Numbered from the stretch's first letter, positions 1 through 6,434 are shown. The stretch is 12,025 nt of DNA from Candidatus Omnitrophota bacterium (GCA_029567025.1 JAKQLT010000064.1:1-12025), one strand, 5' to 3'. Notes: generated from the sequence alone by a model not told the origin. Made by a program: numbers and translations.

Positions 1-1090
1 CCTTAGTCTGATCATACGCTTTGGGCTCTAATAATCCTTCTTTGATGCCTTGACTGACAAGCGGAGCCATCGCATGATAACGAAGCCCTCCCGCATGAAT
101 AGGGGCTGGAATAAATCGATGGCCTAATGTCATCATGGCTAACATCGGCGTCATTCCTGCCACATCTCCGAAATCATACCAAAATTTCCCTCGCGTCATT
201 TTAGGGCATGACGCAGATTCAATAGGCATAATTTTTATTTTTTTTCCATGAATTTTATCGCAGACAAAAGGAAAAGATATTCCGGCAAAATTACTGCCTC
301 CTCCCGCGCAACCAATAACAACATCAACTTTTTTCTCTTTAACCATTTCTAATTGTTTCTTTGCTTCTAATCCTATAATGGTTTGATGTAAAAGGACATG
401 ATTCAAGACGCTTCCTAAAGAATATCGCGTTTTTCCATTTTTATCGCTTACCGCGTCCTCGACCGCTTCGCTGATGGCGATTCCTAAACTGCCCGGAGTA
501 TTAGGAAATTCTTTTAAAATATCTCGTCCCGCTTTTGTAAAAGGCGATGGACTTGGGATGCATTTCGCCCCCCAAACCTGCATCATGGTTTTTCGAAATG
601 GCTTTTGATCAAAACTGACACGGACCATATAAACTTTACAATCAAGCCCGACAAGCTGACAAGCAAATGAAAGCGCGCATCCCCATTGCCCTGCGCCTGT
701 TTCTGTGGTTAATTTTTTAATACCAAATTTTTTGTTATACCAAGCCTGTGGGATAGCCGTATTTGTTTTATGGCTTCCGGCCGGGCTCACGCTTTCATCT
801 TTATAATAAATACGGGCCGGTGTCTTTAAATATTCTTCCAAAAATTTTGCGCGGCGTAACGGCGTTGGCCTCCAGCGATACAGGATTTCTAAAATCTCTT
901 CTGGAATATTGATCCAACGTTTTGAGCTTATTTCTTGCTCTATAAGATTATCCGGAAAAACAGGTTTTAACATGTCTGGCGAAATCGGTTTTCCTCCAGG
1001 GCCTAAAGGGGGAAGCGGCGCGTGAGGCAAATCTGCGGCTAAATTGTACCATTGTCTGGGAATATCTTTATCGCTTAAATAAATTTTCAT
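1..1090 (-). CDS. trpB: Tryptophan synthase beta chain, TrpB2 type (3' end outside window)
   Basis: This PLP enzyme condenses indole with L-serine to give tryptophan in the cytoplasm. About 363 codons are visible and the C-terminus is cut by the window edge. The protein begins MKIYLSDKDIPRQWYNLAAD. The PLP Schiff-base lysine is K108 in SPAGSHKTNTA. The catalytic Glu is E130 in ETGAGQWG; the Trp in this motif, where classical TrpB1 has His, together with the long N-terminal extension, points to the TrpB2 subfamily. The phosphate-binding glycine loop GCAGGGSN lies at about 258-265. The start is set by AAGGAG 5 nt upstream. No trpA is adjacent in the window, which fits a stand-alone, indole-salvage or TrpA-independent TrpB2, although trpA could lie beyond position 1. 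It has its own promoter (1175-1203) just after the upstream gene's terminator. I was able to read the frame without interruption from 1090 to 1. Confidence 0.95.
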   Translation of the reverse strand, partial: MKIYLSDKDIPRQWYNLAADLPHAPLPPLGPGGKPISPDMLKPVFPDNLIEQEISSKRWINIPEEILEILYRWRPTPLRRAKFLEEYLKTPARIYYKDESVSPAGSHKTNTAIPQAWYNKKFGIKKLTTETGAGQWGCALSFACQLVGLDCKVYMVRVSFDQKPFRKTMMQVWGAKCIPSPSPFTKAGRDILKEFPNTPGSLGIAISEAVEDAVSDKNGKTRYSLGSVLNHVLLHQTIIGLEAKKQLEMVKEKKVDVVIGCAGGGSNFAGISFPFVCDKIHGKKIKIMPIESASCPKMTRGKFWYDFGDVAGMTPMLAMMTLGHRFIPAPIHAGGLRYHAMAPLVSQGIKEGLLEPKAYDQTK

Positions 1091-1174
1091 AACATCTCCT
1101 TCATAGTTAATGAACAGTTGCTTCGTTTCATTTTGAGCAAGGTGTAAATTGTTTTCTTTATTAGCGTATGCACG

Positions 1175-1203
1175 ATTGTAATAGCTTTTAAATAAAATTT
1201 CAA
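1175..1203 (-). promoter_or_regulatory. Sigma-70-type promoter for trpB
   Basis: On the minus strand a -35 box TTGAAA (1203-1198) and a -10 box TACAAT (1180-1175) are separated by exactly 17 nt. Each box differs from consensus at one or two positions. Transcription would start near 1168, giving a leader of about 78 nt before the trpB ATG at 1090. The promoter follows directly on the upstream gene's terminator, so trpB looks like an independent transcription unit. I see no tryptophan-codon-rich leader peptide, attenuator hairpin or obvious operator in the leader. Confidence 0.7.
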
Positions 1204-1236
1204 GAAAGAGTTCTTGTAATTTTTTACAAACAAAAC

Positions 1237-1267
1237 AACCTCAGAGAATAGAAAAATCTCTGAGGTT
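1237..1267 (-). terminator. Rho-independent terminator after the 835-residue exported protein gene
   Basis: A perfect 11-bp stem (AACCTCAGAGA with TCTCTGAGGTT) has a 9-nt loop. On the minus strand it is followed by the T-rich run GTTTTGTTTG. It lies 23 nt past the stop codon of the upstream gene and 34 nt before the -35 box of trpB. On the plus strand the hairpin is not followed by T residues, so it acts only in the minus direction. Confidence 0.9.
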
Positions 1268-1290
1268 TGCATAGCCCCCTTAAAATCAGC

Positions 1291-3798
1291 TTAACTTTTT
1301 ACTAAATTTGTTTTTTGTTCTTCTTCTTTTAATCCTAATAATGAAAAAATATTTTGAATCGGTTTAATATTAATAATTATTGGAGAAAATCCTTCCACTT
1401 GAATATTTTCAAATTTCTTCATAACGTCAGGATTAAATTCAAATTGAAAACCGCCTTCGCTCTTATTCTTTAAATTAATTTCATTTAAATCAATCCCGCC
1501 GACTTCTTGTTTTTTTGTTATCATCGCGCGGTCGCCTGATGATTGATGTGCATTAGCATAAATGGTCTCGGAAGATTCTTCTCCATAAGAATGTCTTCCG
1601 GAGAAATGATAAATATCTTTTTGCAAAACTCGATCTAACTCTCTCATTTTCTTTTTTATTTCTTCTATCCTTTTACCAATGGTCTTTGCCTCTCGTTTTT
1701 TATCCACCATTTTGGAAAGAAGATTTTCTTTTTTCTGAAGATCCGTCAAGGTATGGTTTAAAGCACTATAACGGTGACTCAAGGTTTTTATCCTTCCTTC
1801 CTCGTTTGAATCAATATTCGAAACCATGGCCTTATCGTAAAAAGAAAAAATATTTTTTGTTTCAATAAGGGCATTTTCAATGGAATCTGAGCCATGAATA
1901 CGATTTTCTCCTTTGGGATCACCATTAAAATGTTCCCTGACAGCATCTATAACTTCTCTAAATTTTTCAACAGCATTTCCAGACGGAATGGTTTCTTCAA
2001 TAAATAATGGCAATACTTCTCCGCGAATTATATAAGAAACAAGATCATTAAAAAATCTTTTTCCCTCATGAACTTTATAAAATTTCTCTGCCTGTTCTTT
2101 TGTCATTCTAAAAGACGGCCCCAAAGAGACTTTAAATCCACGCTCTTCAATAAAACCGATGATCTCTTCTGTCATTTTTAGCTCAAAAGCATCCGGTTTA
2201 AGCATAGAATAAGTTGCCTTTCCTAAAGTCACTTTTTCTAAAAATTCTTGTCGAAATGTTTTATTAATAATATTTGTAAAAAAAAGATTATGGGAGAATT
2301 CTGAAAGTTTTTCTCCTCGAACAATCTCAATCTCCTCAAACTGATCAATGACAATTTGAGAGATAAATCCCTGATTTTCTTTCGTAAAATTTTCAGTTAC
2401 TTCATGAGCTTTTTCCGGCATATAAGCAATATCGAAATCATAGCCTTGAAGATAAAATTCTTTTACTTTTTCTAAAAGATCTTTTTGTCTGTCTAATGTA
2501 AAAGCGCTGAAAAATGCAGATTTATTTCTTACAGCATCAGCGCGAGCTTGTAATTTTTCAAGAAGAATTTCTTCCTCTTGTGCCGTTATAAGCGCGTTAT
2601 CAGATCCTTCAGGGGAAATAGCGACTTGCAAAATTGATTGCGAGCCAGTATTTTCAAGAGCAGTCCTAACTTTTTCAGAAGAAACGACCGCCATAGCAAA
2701 ATCCTTGTCAACAAACCCACCGGAAAAATATTTCTTCGGAATGATCTGTTTGTTCACAGCGTCGTATTCTTCCTTCATATAATTGTAAACGCCTTTTTGG
2801 TAAGCGTCCAGATAACGACCGTAGATTTCTTCTTTTGCCTTGGAATTATTTTGGTCAATTCCGGCCACCTTGTTCTTATCGATGTAAACTTTTGAGAGAA
2901 TACTGTCACGGATTTTTTCTTTATACCATTTGGCTAATATTAAGGAATAATAGATTTGACGAAGCGGCGCAAAATTTTCGCCTTCATTAACTTCTTTTTC
3001 AATGGCCGGCAAGATAATTTGTTTGATGATAGACGTGGTCAATTTACTGTTATCAGCAGGCAGTTTTTTATTATCTTTTGAAATCTGAGATCGACTAATT
3101 TTATCCTTGGCAACTGCCAAGGGCTCCGCGCTTCTTGACAGCGCTTCGTATTCTTCTTCCAACATAACTTTAAGTTTTGCTTCCATGATATAAACCGTTG
3201 CGCCATGCTCATAAATTGTCGCACTTTCAGGCATAATCCAGACTTTATTAAATGTATCTGTCGGAATATCCATTGTCCCGAATTTAGTTTTTGCCTCTTG
3301 ATAAATCTTTTCCCAAAATTTCTTGCCTAATTCCCCTTCCGGATGCATCAGGGTCGCGGTTAATTGCTTTAACAGATAATCTTGTGCTAATAAATTTTGT
3401 CCTAATTCTGTTTTACCTAAGGCATCGGGAATAATCCGGTCTTTTTCAACAGGTGATAAATTGACCCATAAATCATTTTTGGGAACTGTCATCGAAGCCA
3501 GAAAATAATTCACCAGCCGTTTTGATTCTTTTCTTAATTCTTCGCCGGATAGATTGCTGTTGCCACTATCCACGATAAAATCAAAACGAAACGGGTCATT
3601 CGTATAAAGCGTCATACCTTTTAAGATCGTTGGAGAGAAAACAGAAGATAAATTGACGACAGCTCCCGGCGTTGGCAAATTTAACATTTGCGCAAATCCT
3701 GGGGGGACAATTATGGAAAAAAGAAAGAAACACACAAGAAAAACGGAAATAATTTTTAAAGGCAAGCGCATGTTCTTTTTATTTAAGTTCTTTAACAT
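1291..3798 (-). CDS. Exported 835-aa protein with an internal NDK-like domain; overall function unknown
   Basis: The start is the ATG at 3798, 10 nt after AAGGAG; an in-frame ATG at 3903 would add 35 residues ahead of the signal peptide and is unlikely. Residues 1-36 form a signal peptide: Lys/Arg-rich N-terminus, hydrophobic core LKIISVFLVCFFLFSIIV, cleavage after GFA-36. Residues 38-525 are mostly helical and charged and match no domain I can name; the start of this part (MLNLPTPGAVVNLSS) resembles, from memory, an exported family of Omnitrophota. Residues about 527-657 form a nucleoside diphosphate kinase-like domain: K534 (LKPDA), Y574 (FYKVHEGKRFF), R614, R621, N632 and H635 (NRIHGSDS, the phospho-histidine motif). 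The stretch between R614 and R621 is about ten residues shorter than usual and lacks the nucleotide-binding Thr. Residues about 668-727 look coiled-coil. The C-terminus holds GGIDLN and SPIIINI. It probably acts in the periplasm or at the cell surface; kinase activity is unproven. Confidence 0.85.
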   Translation of the reverse strand: MLKNLNKKNMRLPLKIISVFLVCFFLFSIIVPPGFAQMLNLPTPGAVVNLSSVFSPTILKGMTLYTNDPFRFDFIVDSGNSNLSGEELRKESKRLVNYFLASMTVPKNDLWVNLSPVEKDRIIPDALGKTELGQNLLAQDYLLKQLTATLMHPEGELGKKFWEKIYQEAKTKFGTMDIPTDTFNKVWIMPESATIYEHGATVYIMEAKLKVMLEEEYEALSRSAEPLAVAKDKISRSQISKDNKKLPADNSKLTTSIIKQIILPAIEKEVNEGENFAPLRQIYYSLILAKWYKEKIRDSILSKVYIDKNKVAGIDQNNSKAKEEIYGRYLDAYQKGVYNYMKEEYDAVNKQIIPKKYFSGGFVDKDFAMAVVSSEKVRTALENTGSQSILQVAISPEGSDNALITAQEEEILLEKLQARADAVRNKSAFFSAFTLDRQKDLLEKVKEFYLQGYDFDIAYMPEKAHEVTENFTKENQGFISQIVIDQFEEIEIVRGEKLSEFSHNLFFTNIINKTFRQEFLEKVTLGKATYSMLKPDAFELKMTEEIIGFIEERGFKVSLGPSFRMTKEQAEKFYKVHEGKRFFNDLVSYIIRGEVLPLFIEETIPSGNAVEKFREVIDAVREHFNGDPKGENRIHGSDSIENALIETKNIFSFYDKAMVSNIDSNEEGRIKTLSHRYSALNHTLTDLQKKENLLSKMVDKKREAKTIGKRIEEIKKKMRELDRVLQKDIYHFSGRHSYGEESSETIYANAHQSSGDRAMITKKQEVGGIDLNEINLKNKSEGGFQFEFNPDVMKKFENIQVEGFSPIIINIKPIQNIFSLLGLKEEEQKTNLVKS

Positions 3799-3808
3799 AT
3801 CAAAAAAT

Positions 3809-3814
3809 CTCCTT
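3809..3814 (-). promoter_or_regulatory. Ribosome binding site fixing the start of the 835-aa protein
   Basis: AAGGAG stands 10 nt before the ATG at 3798. It selects this start over the in-frame ATG at 3903, which would place 35 extra residues before the signal peptide. Confidence 0.7.
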
Positions 3815-3976
3815 TTCTTAATCTTGTGGGCAGAGATTGATAATATCTGATTTGATTTATCTTTTGTGGCTGGATTGATACAGAAGAAAATATCCCGTAT
3901 CACGTTAAATCACAAAACCGATTTAAAGACAACTAAAATATGGAAAGATATAAACCATTTTATTAATTGTAGAAAA

Positions 3977-4004
3977 AATATAACATATAATATAAAAAAA
4001 ACAA
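3977..4004 (-). promoter_or_regulatory. Possible promoter for the 835-aa exported protein gene
   Basis: The gap between the flavodoxin remnant and this gene is very AT-rich and has room for a promoter. On the minus strand TTGTTT (4004-3999) and TATATT (3982-3977) are 16 nt apart, and the -10 box differs from consensus at one position. An alternative is TTGTGA (3915-3910) with TATTTT (3892-3887), spaced 17 nt. In DNA this rich in A and T such matches arise easily, so neither is secure. I see no hairpin terminator for the upstream gene in this gap. Confidence 0.25.
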
Positions 4005-4025
4005 GGGCAGGAAAAATATAAAAAT

Positions 4026-4809
4026 TTAATAAATAAAATCTTTTACATTAACTTCCGGATGATGATAGCGTTTGCGATTTTTAGTGAGTTTTCCCATTTG
4101 AATAGCTTCTTGGGGACACCACTGAAGGCAAGCCATGCATTGTTCACAATGATGAAGCCAAACCGGCTTCTGATTAACCATAACAATATCCGCGACAGGG
4201 CAAACTTTAGCACACGTTCCACATCCATTACAATTCTCTTCTGCAACAAACCACTTATCTTCTTCCATAATAGAAGGCATCCCTATTTTATAAATCGCAT
4301 TACCCAAAAGATTAAACAAAAAGAAACTTTTTTCTATCTTTGAAATCTTGCGCTCGCGGATTATTTCGGCAATATGTTCAATACGTTTTTCCATAGCATC
4401 AAACATCTTTATTTGTTTTTCTTGAGAAATGGCACCATAAAGAGGCGTATAATTCCCTGGCATTTTGACACAAAACCCTGCGTTTAAACAACCTCCCGCT
4501 GACGCTATTTCTCTTTTCATTTGGCCTAAAGCATTCCCAGCGACGCCCCCATAAGTCGCCACAGCAAAAATATATTTATTTTGAAGGTCAGGACTCTTTT
4601 TTAATTGCGCCACAAATCGCGAAACAATAAGCGAAGCCAAAAACATAAACAGGAAAAATAATCCCAATACAATCCGTGTTAATGACGATGTTCTTATCCA
4701 TGGCAGAAGAAATAGCCGTTAGCTCAACATCATTGAGCTTTTTTGCTAATCGTCGAGCGACAACCAAAGAATTCCCCGTCGAAGAGAAATAAAATAATTG
4801 TGTTCGAAT
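4026..4809 (-). pseudogene. Flavodoxin / 2x[4Fe-4S] ferredoxin (EFR1-like), frameshifted and lacking a usual start
   Basis: Two frames together rebuild one protein of about 260 residues, the size expected for EFR1-like proteins, which join an FMN-binding flavodoxin fold to a bacterial ferredoxin for electron transfer. The first frame (from about 4806) gives RTQLFYFSSTGNSLVVARRL, with the FMN phosphate loop SSTGNS, and runs to FPVYVFGF. The homology then continues one frame over as LIVSRFVAQLKKSPD and on to the stop at 4026. The break is at about 4632-4638 and fits loss of two bases, probably from a Pro codon (expected GFPLIV). The C-terminal half is intact: CNGCGTCAKVCP and CEQCMACLQWCP supply two [4Fe-4S] clusters. 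Upstream, AGGAGG (4819-4814) is followed by ATAT and then ATT CGA ACA, with no ATG, GTG or TTG in the flavodoxin frame before the ttcA stop. Two lesions suggest a decayed gene; an assembly error or a rare ATT start remain possible. It lies 39 nt behind ttcA. Confidence 0.8.
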
Positions 4810-4813
4810 ATAT

Positions 4814-4819
4814 CCTCCT
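4814..4819 (-). promoter_or_regulatory. Orphaned strong Shine-Dalgarno of the flavodoxin-ferredoxin gene
   Basis: A consensus AGGAGG sits 30 nt after the ttcA stop, but no conventional start codon of the flavodoxin frame follows it; the first candidate is ATT, 4 nt away. The site shows that a translated gene once began here, or still begins with ATT. Confidence 0.6.
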
Positions 4820-4848
4820 TTTCCGTTTTTAAAAACTGCACGGTTTGT

Positions 4849-5589
4849 TTAGGGCAAATAGTCATCTTTAATATTTTGCAGGCTATAAAAAATGTTTGTT
4901 TTTATCTTAGGAATTTTGGCTTCAAGCTGTTTTAAAAGTTTTTTAAAAAACATCCGCGTTGTCATGTCCTTATGAGGGCATAAATATTCCTCAATAACAG
5001 GTATTTTTTCTTTTTTAACCATTTGAATAATTTGGTCTTCATGCACATACGCTAAAGGACGAATAATGGTTAATCGTCCTTTAAAAAGTTCTTGCTTCGG
5101 TTTCATCGTTGAGATTTCCGCCCGAAAAAACATATTCATTAAAACGGTTTCGATCATATCATCTAAATGATGCCCTAACGCGATTTTATTGAAACCCCAT
5201 TTATCTGATAATTGAAAAAGAGCTTTACGACGATTCCAAGCGCACCAAAAACAGTTGATGTCTTCCATTTTCTTGTCTTTTAAAATGTCTATTTTTTCAA
5301 AATGAAAAGGGACATCTAAATCTTCACAGTATTTTTTTATTTTATCAATAGGAAAATGAGGAATACCGTAATCCACATGAACAGCTAAAATCTCAAAATC
5401 AACAGGAATAAACGATTGGCGATGTTTTAAAACTTTCACAAGACTTAGGCTGTCTTTTCCCCCGGACACAGCAATCATAACCTTATCGCCATCTTGTAAC
5501 ATCTGATAATCAAAAGTGGCTTCCCCGACCTTTCGCGAGACCGAAAGCATTTCTTTGCTTATTTTTTCTTTTTGATGATTTTTGCCCAT
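4849..5589 (-). CDS. ttcA: tRNA 2-thiocytidine(32) synthetase TtcA family (PP-loop ATPase)
   Basis: TtcA adenylates C32 of certain tRNAs and exchanges its 2-oxygen for sulfur, using a [4Fe-4S] cluster, in the cytoplasm. The 246-residue protein aligns over nearly its whole length with Escherichia coli TtcA as I recall it (that one has 311 residues; this one lacks part of the C-terminal tail). The PP-loop is SGGKDS at 42-47. The Cys pair C113-x-x-C116 (CFWCAWNRRKALF) and C204 (EYLCP) are the expected cluster ligands. IALGHHLDDMIETVLMNMF and IIRPLAYVHE are family signatures. The ATG at 5589 has no clear Shine-Dalgarno. Codon 14 (5550) is an alternative start, but homology extends further upstream. 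The terminator of the preceding gene ends only 14 nt before the ATG, so expression may depend on read-through. The CxxC distinguishes it from TilS. Confidence 0.9.
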   Translation of the reverse strand: MGKNHQKEKISKEMLSVSRKVGEATFDYQMLQDGDKVMIAVSGGKDSLSLVKVLKHRQSFIPVDFEILAVHVDYGIPHFPIDKIKKYCEDLDVPFHFEKIDILKDKKMEDINCFWCAWNRRKALFQLSDKWGFNKIALGHHLDDMIETVLMNMFFRAEISTMKPKQELFKGRLTIIRPLAYVHEDQIIQMVKKEKIPVIEEYLCPHKDMTTRMFFKKLLKQLEAKIPKIKTNIFYSLQNIKDDYLP

Positions 5590-5593
5590 AGAG

Positions 5594-5640
5594 AAAAATC
5601 AAAAAGGCGCTTAAGACTTTCTGAAAATCTTACGCGCCTT
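5594..5640 (-). terminator. Rho-independent terminator closing the atp operon and its small exported protein gene
   Basis: The stem is AAGGCGC plus TAAGA paired with TCTTA plus GCGCCTT, with one internal mismatch and an 11-nt loop (5604-5640). On the minus strand it is followed by TTTGATTTTT (5603-5594). It lies 19 nt past the stop at 5660. On the plus strand the same stem is followed by TTTCTTTTT, so it could work in both directions. Confidence 0.9.
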
Positions 5641-5659
5641 TTCTTTTTAAAAAACGACC

Positions 5660-6124
5660 TTACTCGGCAACAGGCTCTACGACTGTCTCAGGAACAACTT
5701 CTTGGACCATAACGCCTGCAACTTTTTTGTTGCCATCAGCATCAACGATGCATGTCACAGTCGCCATATCCCCTGCTTGTATATCAGAAAAAGCGACAAT
5801 TTCGTTGCCTTTTTTAATTTCTGTTGCTGTAGAAATATCGAAATTTTCTTCCTTTTCGATATTTAATTCCGGATCAACAACATATTTTAGAACTAAAATT
5901 GAATTTTCAGCATCAAAAGAAACAACTTCACCTGAAATTTCTTCAACTTGTTCTGTCACTTCCGTAGCTTCTTCAACAACAGGTTCTTCTGCTATAGGAG
6001 CTTCAACAGCAATTGATTCTGCTTGTTCATCAGGCACAACGGCTTCTTGAGCCATGACAGGAAAAGCAATTAAAGCTATTCCTAAAACAAAAACGAAAGT
6101 TAAAAACAATTTACCATTTTTCAT
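5660..6124 (-). CDS. Small exported acidic protein with a possible DUF5666-like beta domain
   Basis: The start is the ATG at 6124, 7 nt after a near-perfect AAGGAGGTG; a TTG further upstream overlaps this site and is rejected. The product has 154 residues. Residues 1-25 are a signal peptide (MKNGK, then LFLTFVFVLGIALIAF, cleavage after VMA-25), so it acts in the periplasm or outside. Residues 27-63 are a low-complexity Glu/Val/Ala linker. Residues about 64-141 alternate like a small beta barrel (SGEVVSFDAENSILVLKYVV, TATEIKKG, SDIQAGDMATVTCIVDADG). This resembles DUF5666-like domains, but I am not sure of the family. The tail is again Glu/Val-rich. It follows atpC by 53 nt with no terminator between and precedes a strong terminator, so it is probably the last gene of the atp transcript. 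Its role is unknown. Confidence 0.85.
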   Translation of the reverse strand: MKNGKLFLTFVFVLGIALIAFPVMAQEAVVPDEQAESIAVEAPIAEEPVVEEATEVTEQVEEISGEVVSFDAENSILVLKYVVDPELNIEKEENFDISTATEIKKGNEIVAFSDIQAGDMATVTCIVDADGNKKVAGVMVQEVVPETVVEPVAE

Positions 6125-6129
6125 TTTTT

Positions 6130-6138
6130 CACCTCCTT
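6130..6138 (-). promoter_or_regulatory. Strong ribosome binding site of the small exported protein
   Basis: AAGGAGGTG, almost the full anti-Shine-Dalgarno complement, lies 6 nt before the ATG at 6124 (7 nt counted from AGGAGG). It decides the start over an upstream TTG and implies a high translation rate for a gene behind atpC. Confidence 0.8.
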
Positions 6139-6177
6139 TCAATAATGGGAATACGAAAGATTAATAAAACAAAAGAT

Positions 6178-6429
6178 TTAAATCAACAAAACTTTTGCCA
6201 TATTTTTTGAAACTTCTAAAAACCCCGGTGATTGAAGTTGTATGGTATTTTCTTTCCCTTGATTATCTTTAATAGTTATTTTTCCAGGGACCAAATTCGC
6301 TATCAATGGCGCATGATTTGCTAAAACACCTAAATAACCTGATTCGCCGGGAGCTATTAAAGAAAAAATTTCTCCGTCATAAAGAGTTTTTTCTTGTGAA
6401 TAAATATTTAAACGAAACAGATGCGTCAT
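6178..6429 (-). CDS. atpC: F-type ATP synthase epsilon subunit, short form without the C-terminal helices
   Basis: Epsilon belongs to the central stalk of F1 and couples gamma to the c-ring; in its long form the C-terminal helices inhibit ATP hydrolysis. The product has 83 residues against about 130-140 usually. It contains the complete N-terminal beta-sandwich (FRLNIYSQEKTLYDGEIFSL, PGESGYLGVLANHAPLIANL, SPGFLEVSKNMAKVLL) and stops where that domain ends. No remnant of the helical domain is readable downstream. The next gene's ribosome binding site comes only 39 nt later, so this is a natural short form rather than a fresh truncation. The ATG lies 5 nt after the atpD stop. GAAGG inside the end of atpD is a possible, distant ribosome binding site, consistent with translational coupling. 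Confidence 0.93.
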   Translation of the reverse strand: MTHLFRLNIYSQEKTLYDGEIFSLIAPGESGYLGVLANHAPLIANLVPGKITIKDNQGKENTIQLQSPGFLEVSKNMAKVLLI

Positions 6430-6434
6430 TATTA

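Noticed and set aside
1087..1131. A 14-codon leader frame (MKRSNCSLTMKEML) ending on the trpB ATG with an ATGA overlap
   Set aside because: It has no ribosome binding site of its own and no Trp codons, and no alternative hairpins follow. The overlap arises from the trpB ribosome site and start.
1087..1272. A 61-codon open frame on the minus strand between the exported protein gene and trpB
   Set aside because: It spans the terminator hairpin and the trpB promoter, has low-complexity content and overlaps the trpB start. The regulatory signals explain the sequence better.
3799..3903. A 35-residue N-terminal extension of the large exported protein
   Set aside because: No ribosome site precedes the ATG at 3903, the extension would bury the signal peptide, and the ATG at 3798 has a well-placed AAGGAG.
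4026..4667. An intact 213-residue ferredoxin beginning with a membrane-like segment at a TTG
   Set aside because: The first 12 residues are an out-of-frame reading of the flavodoxin codons FPVYVFGF, and no ribosome site precedes the TTG. It is the downstream half of the broken gene.
4721..4744. A plus-strand terminator-like hairpin: AGCTCAA, 5-nt loop, TTGAGCT, then TTTTTT
   Set aside because: The stem is only 7 bp, lies within the flavodoxin reading frame (KKLNDVELTA), and no plus-strand gene precedes it. Chance within coding sequence is the simpler explanation.
6125..6142. TTG start for the small exported protein, six codons upstream
   Set aside because: The codons overlap the AAGGAGGTG ribosome binding site that serves the ATG at 6124.
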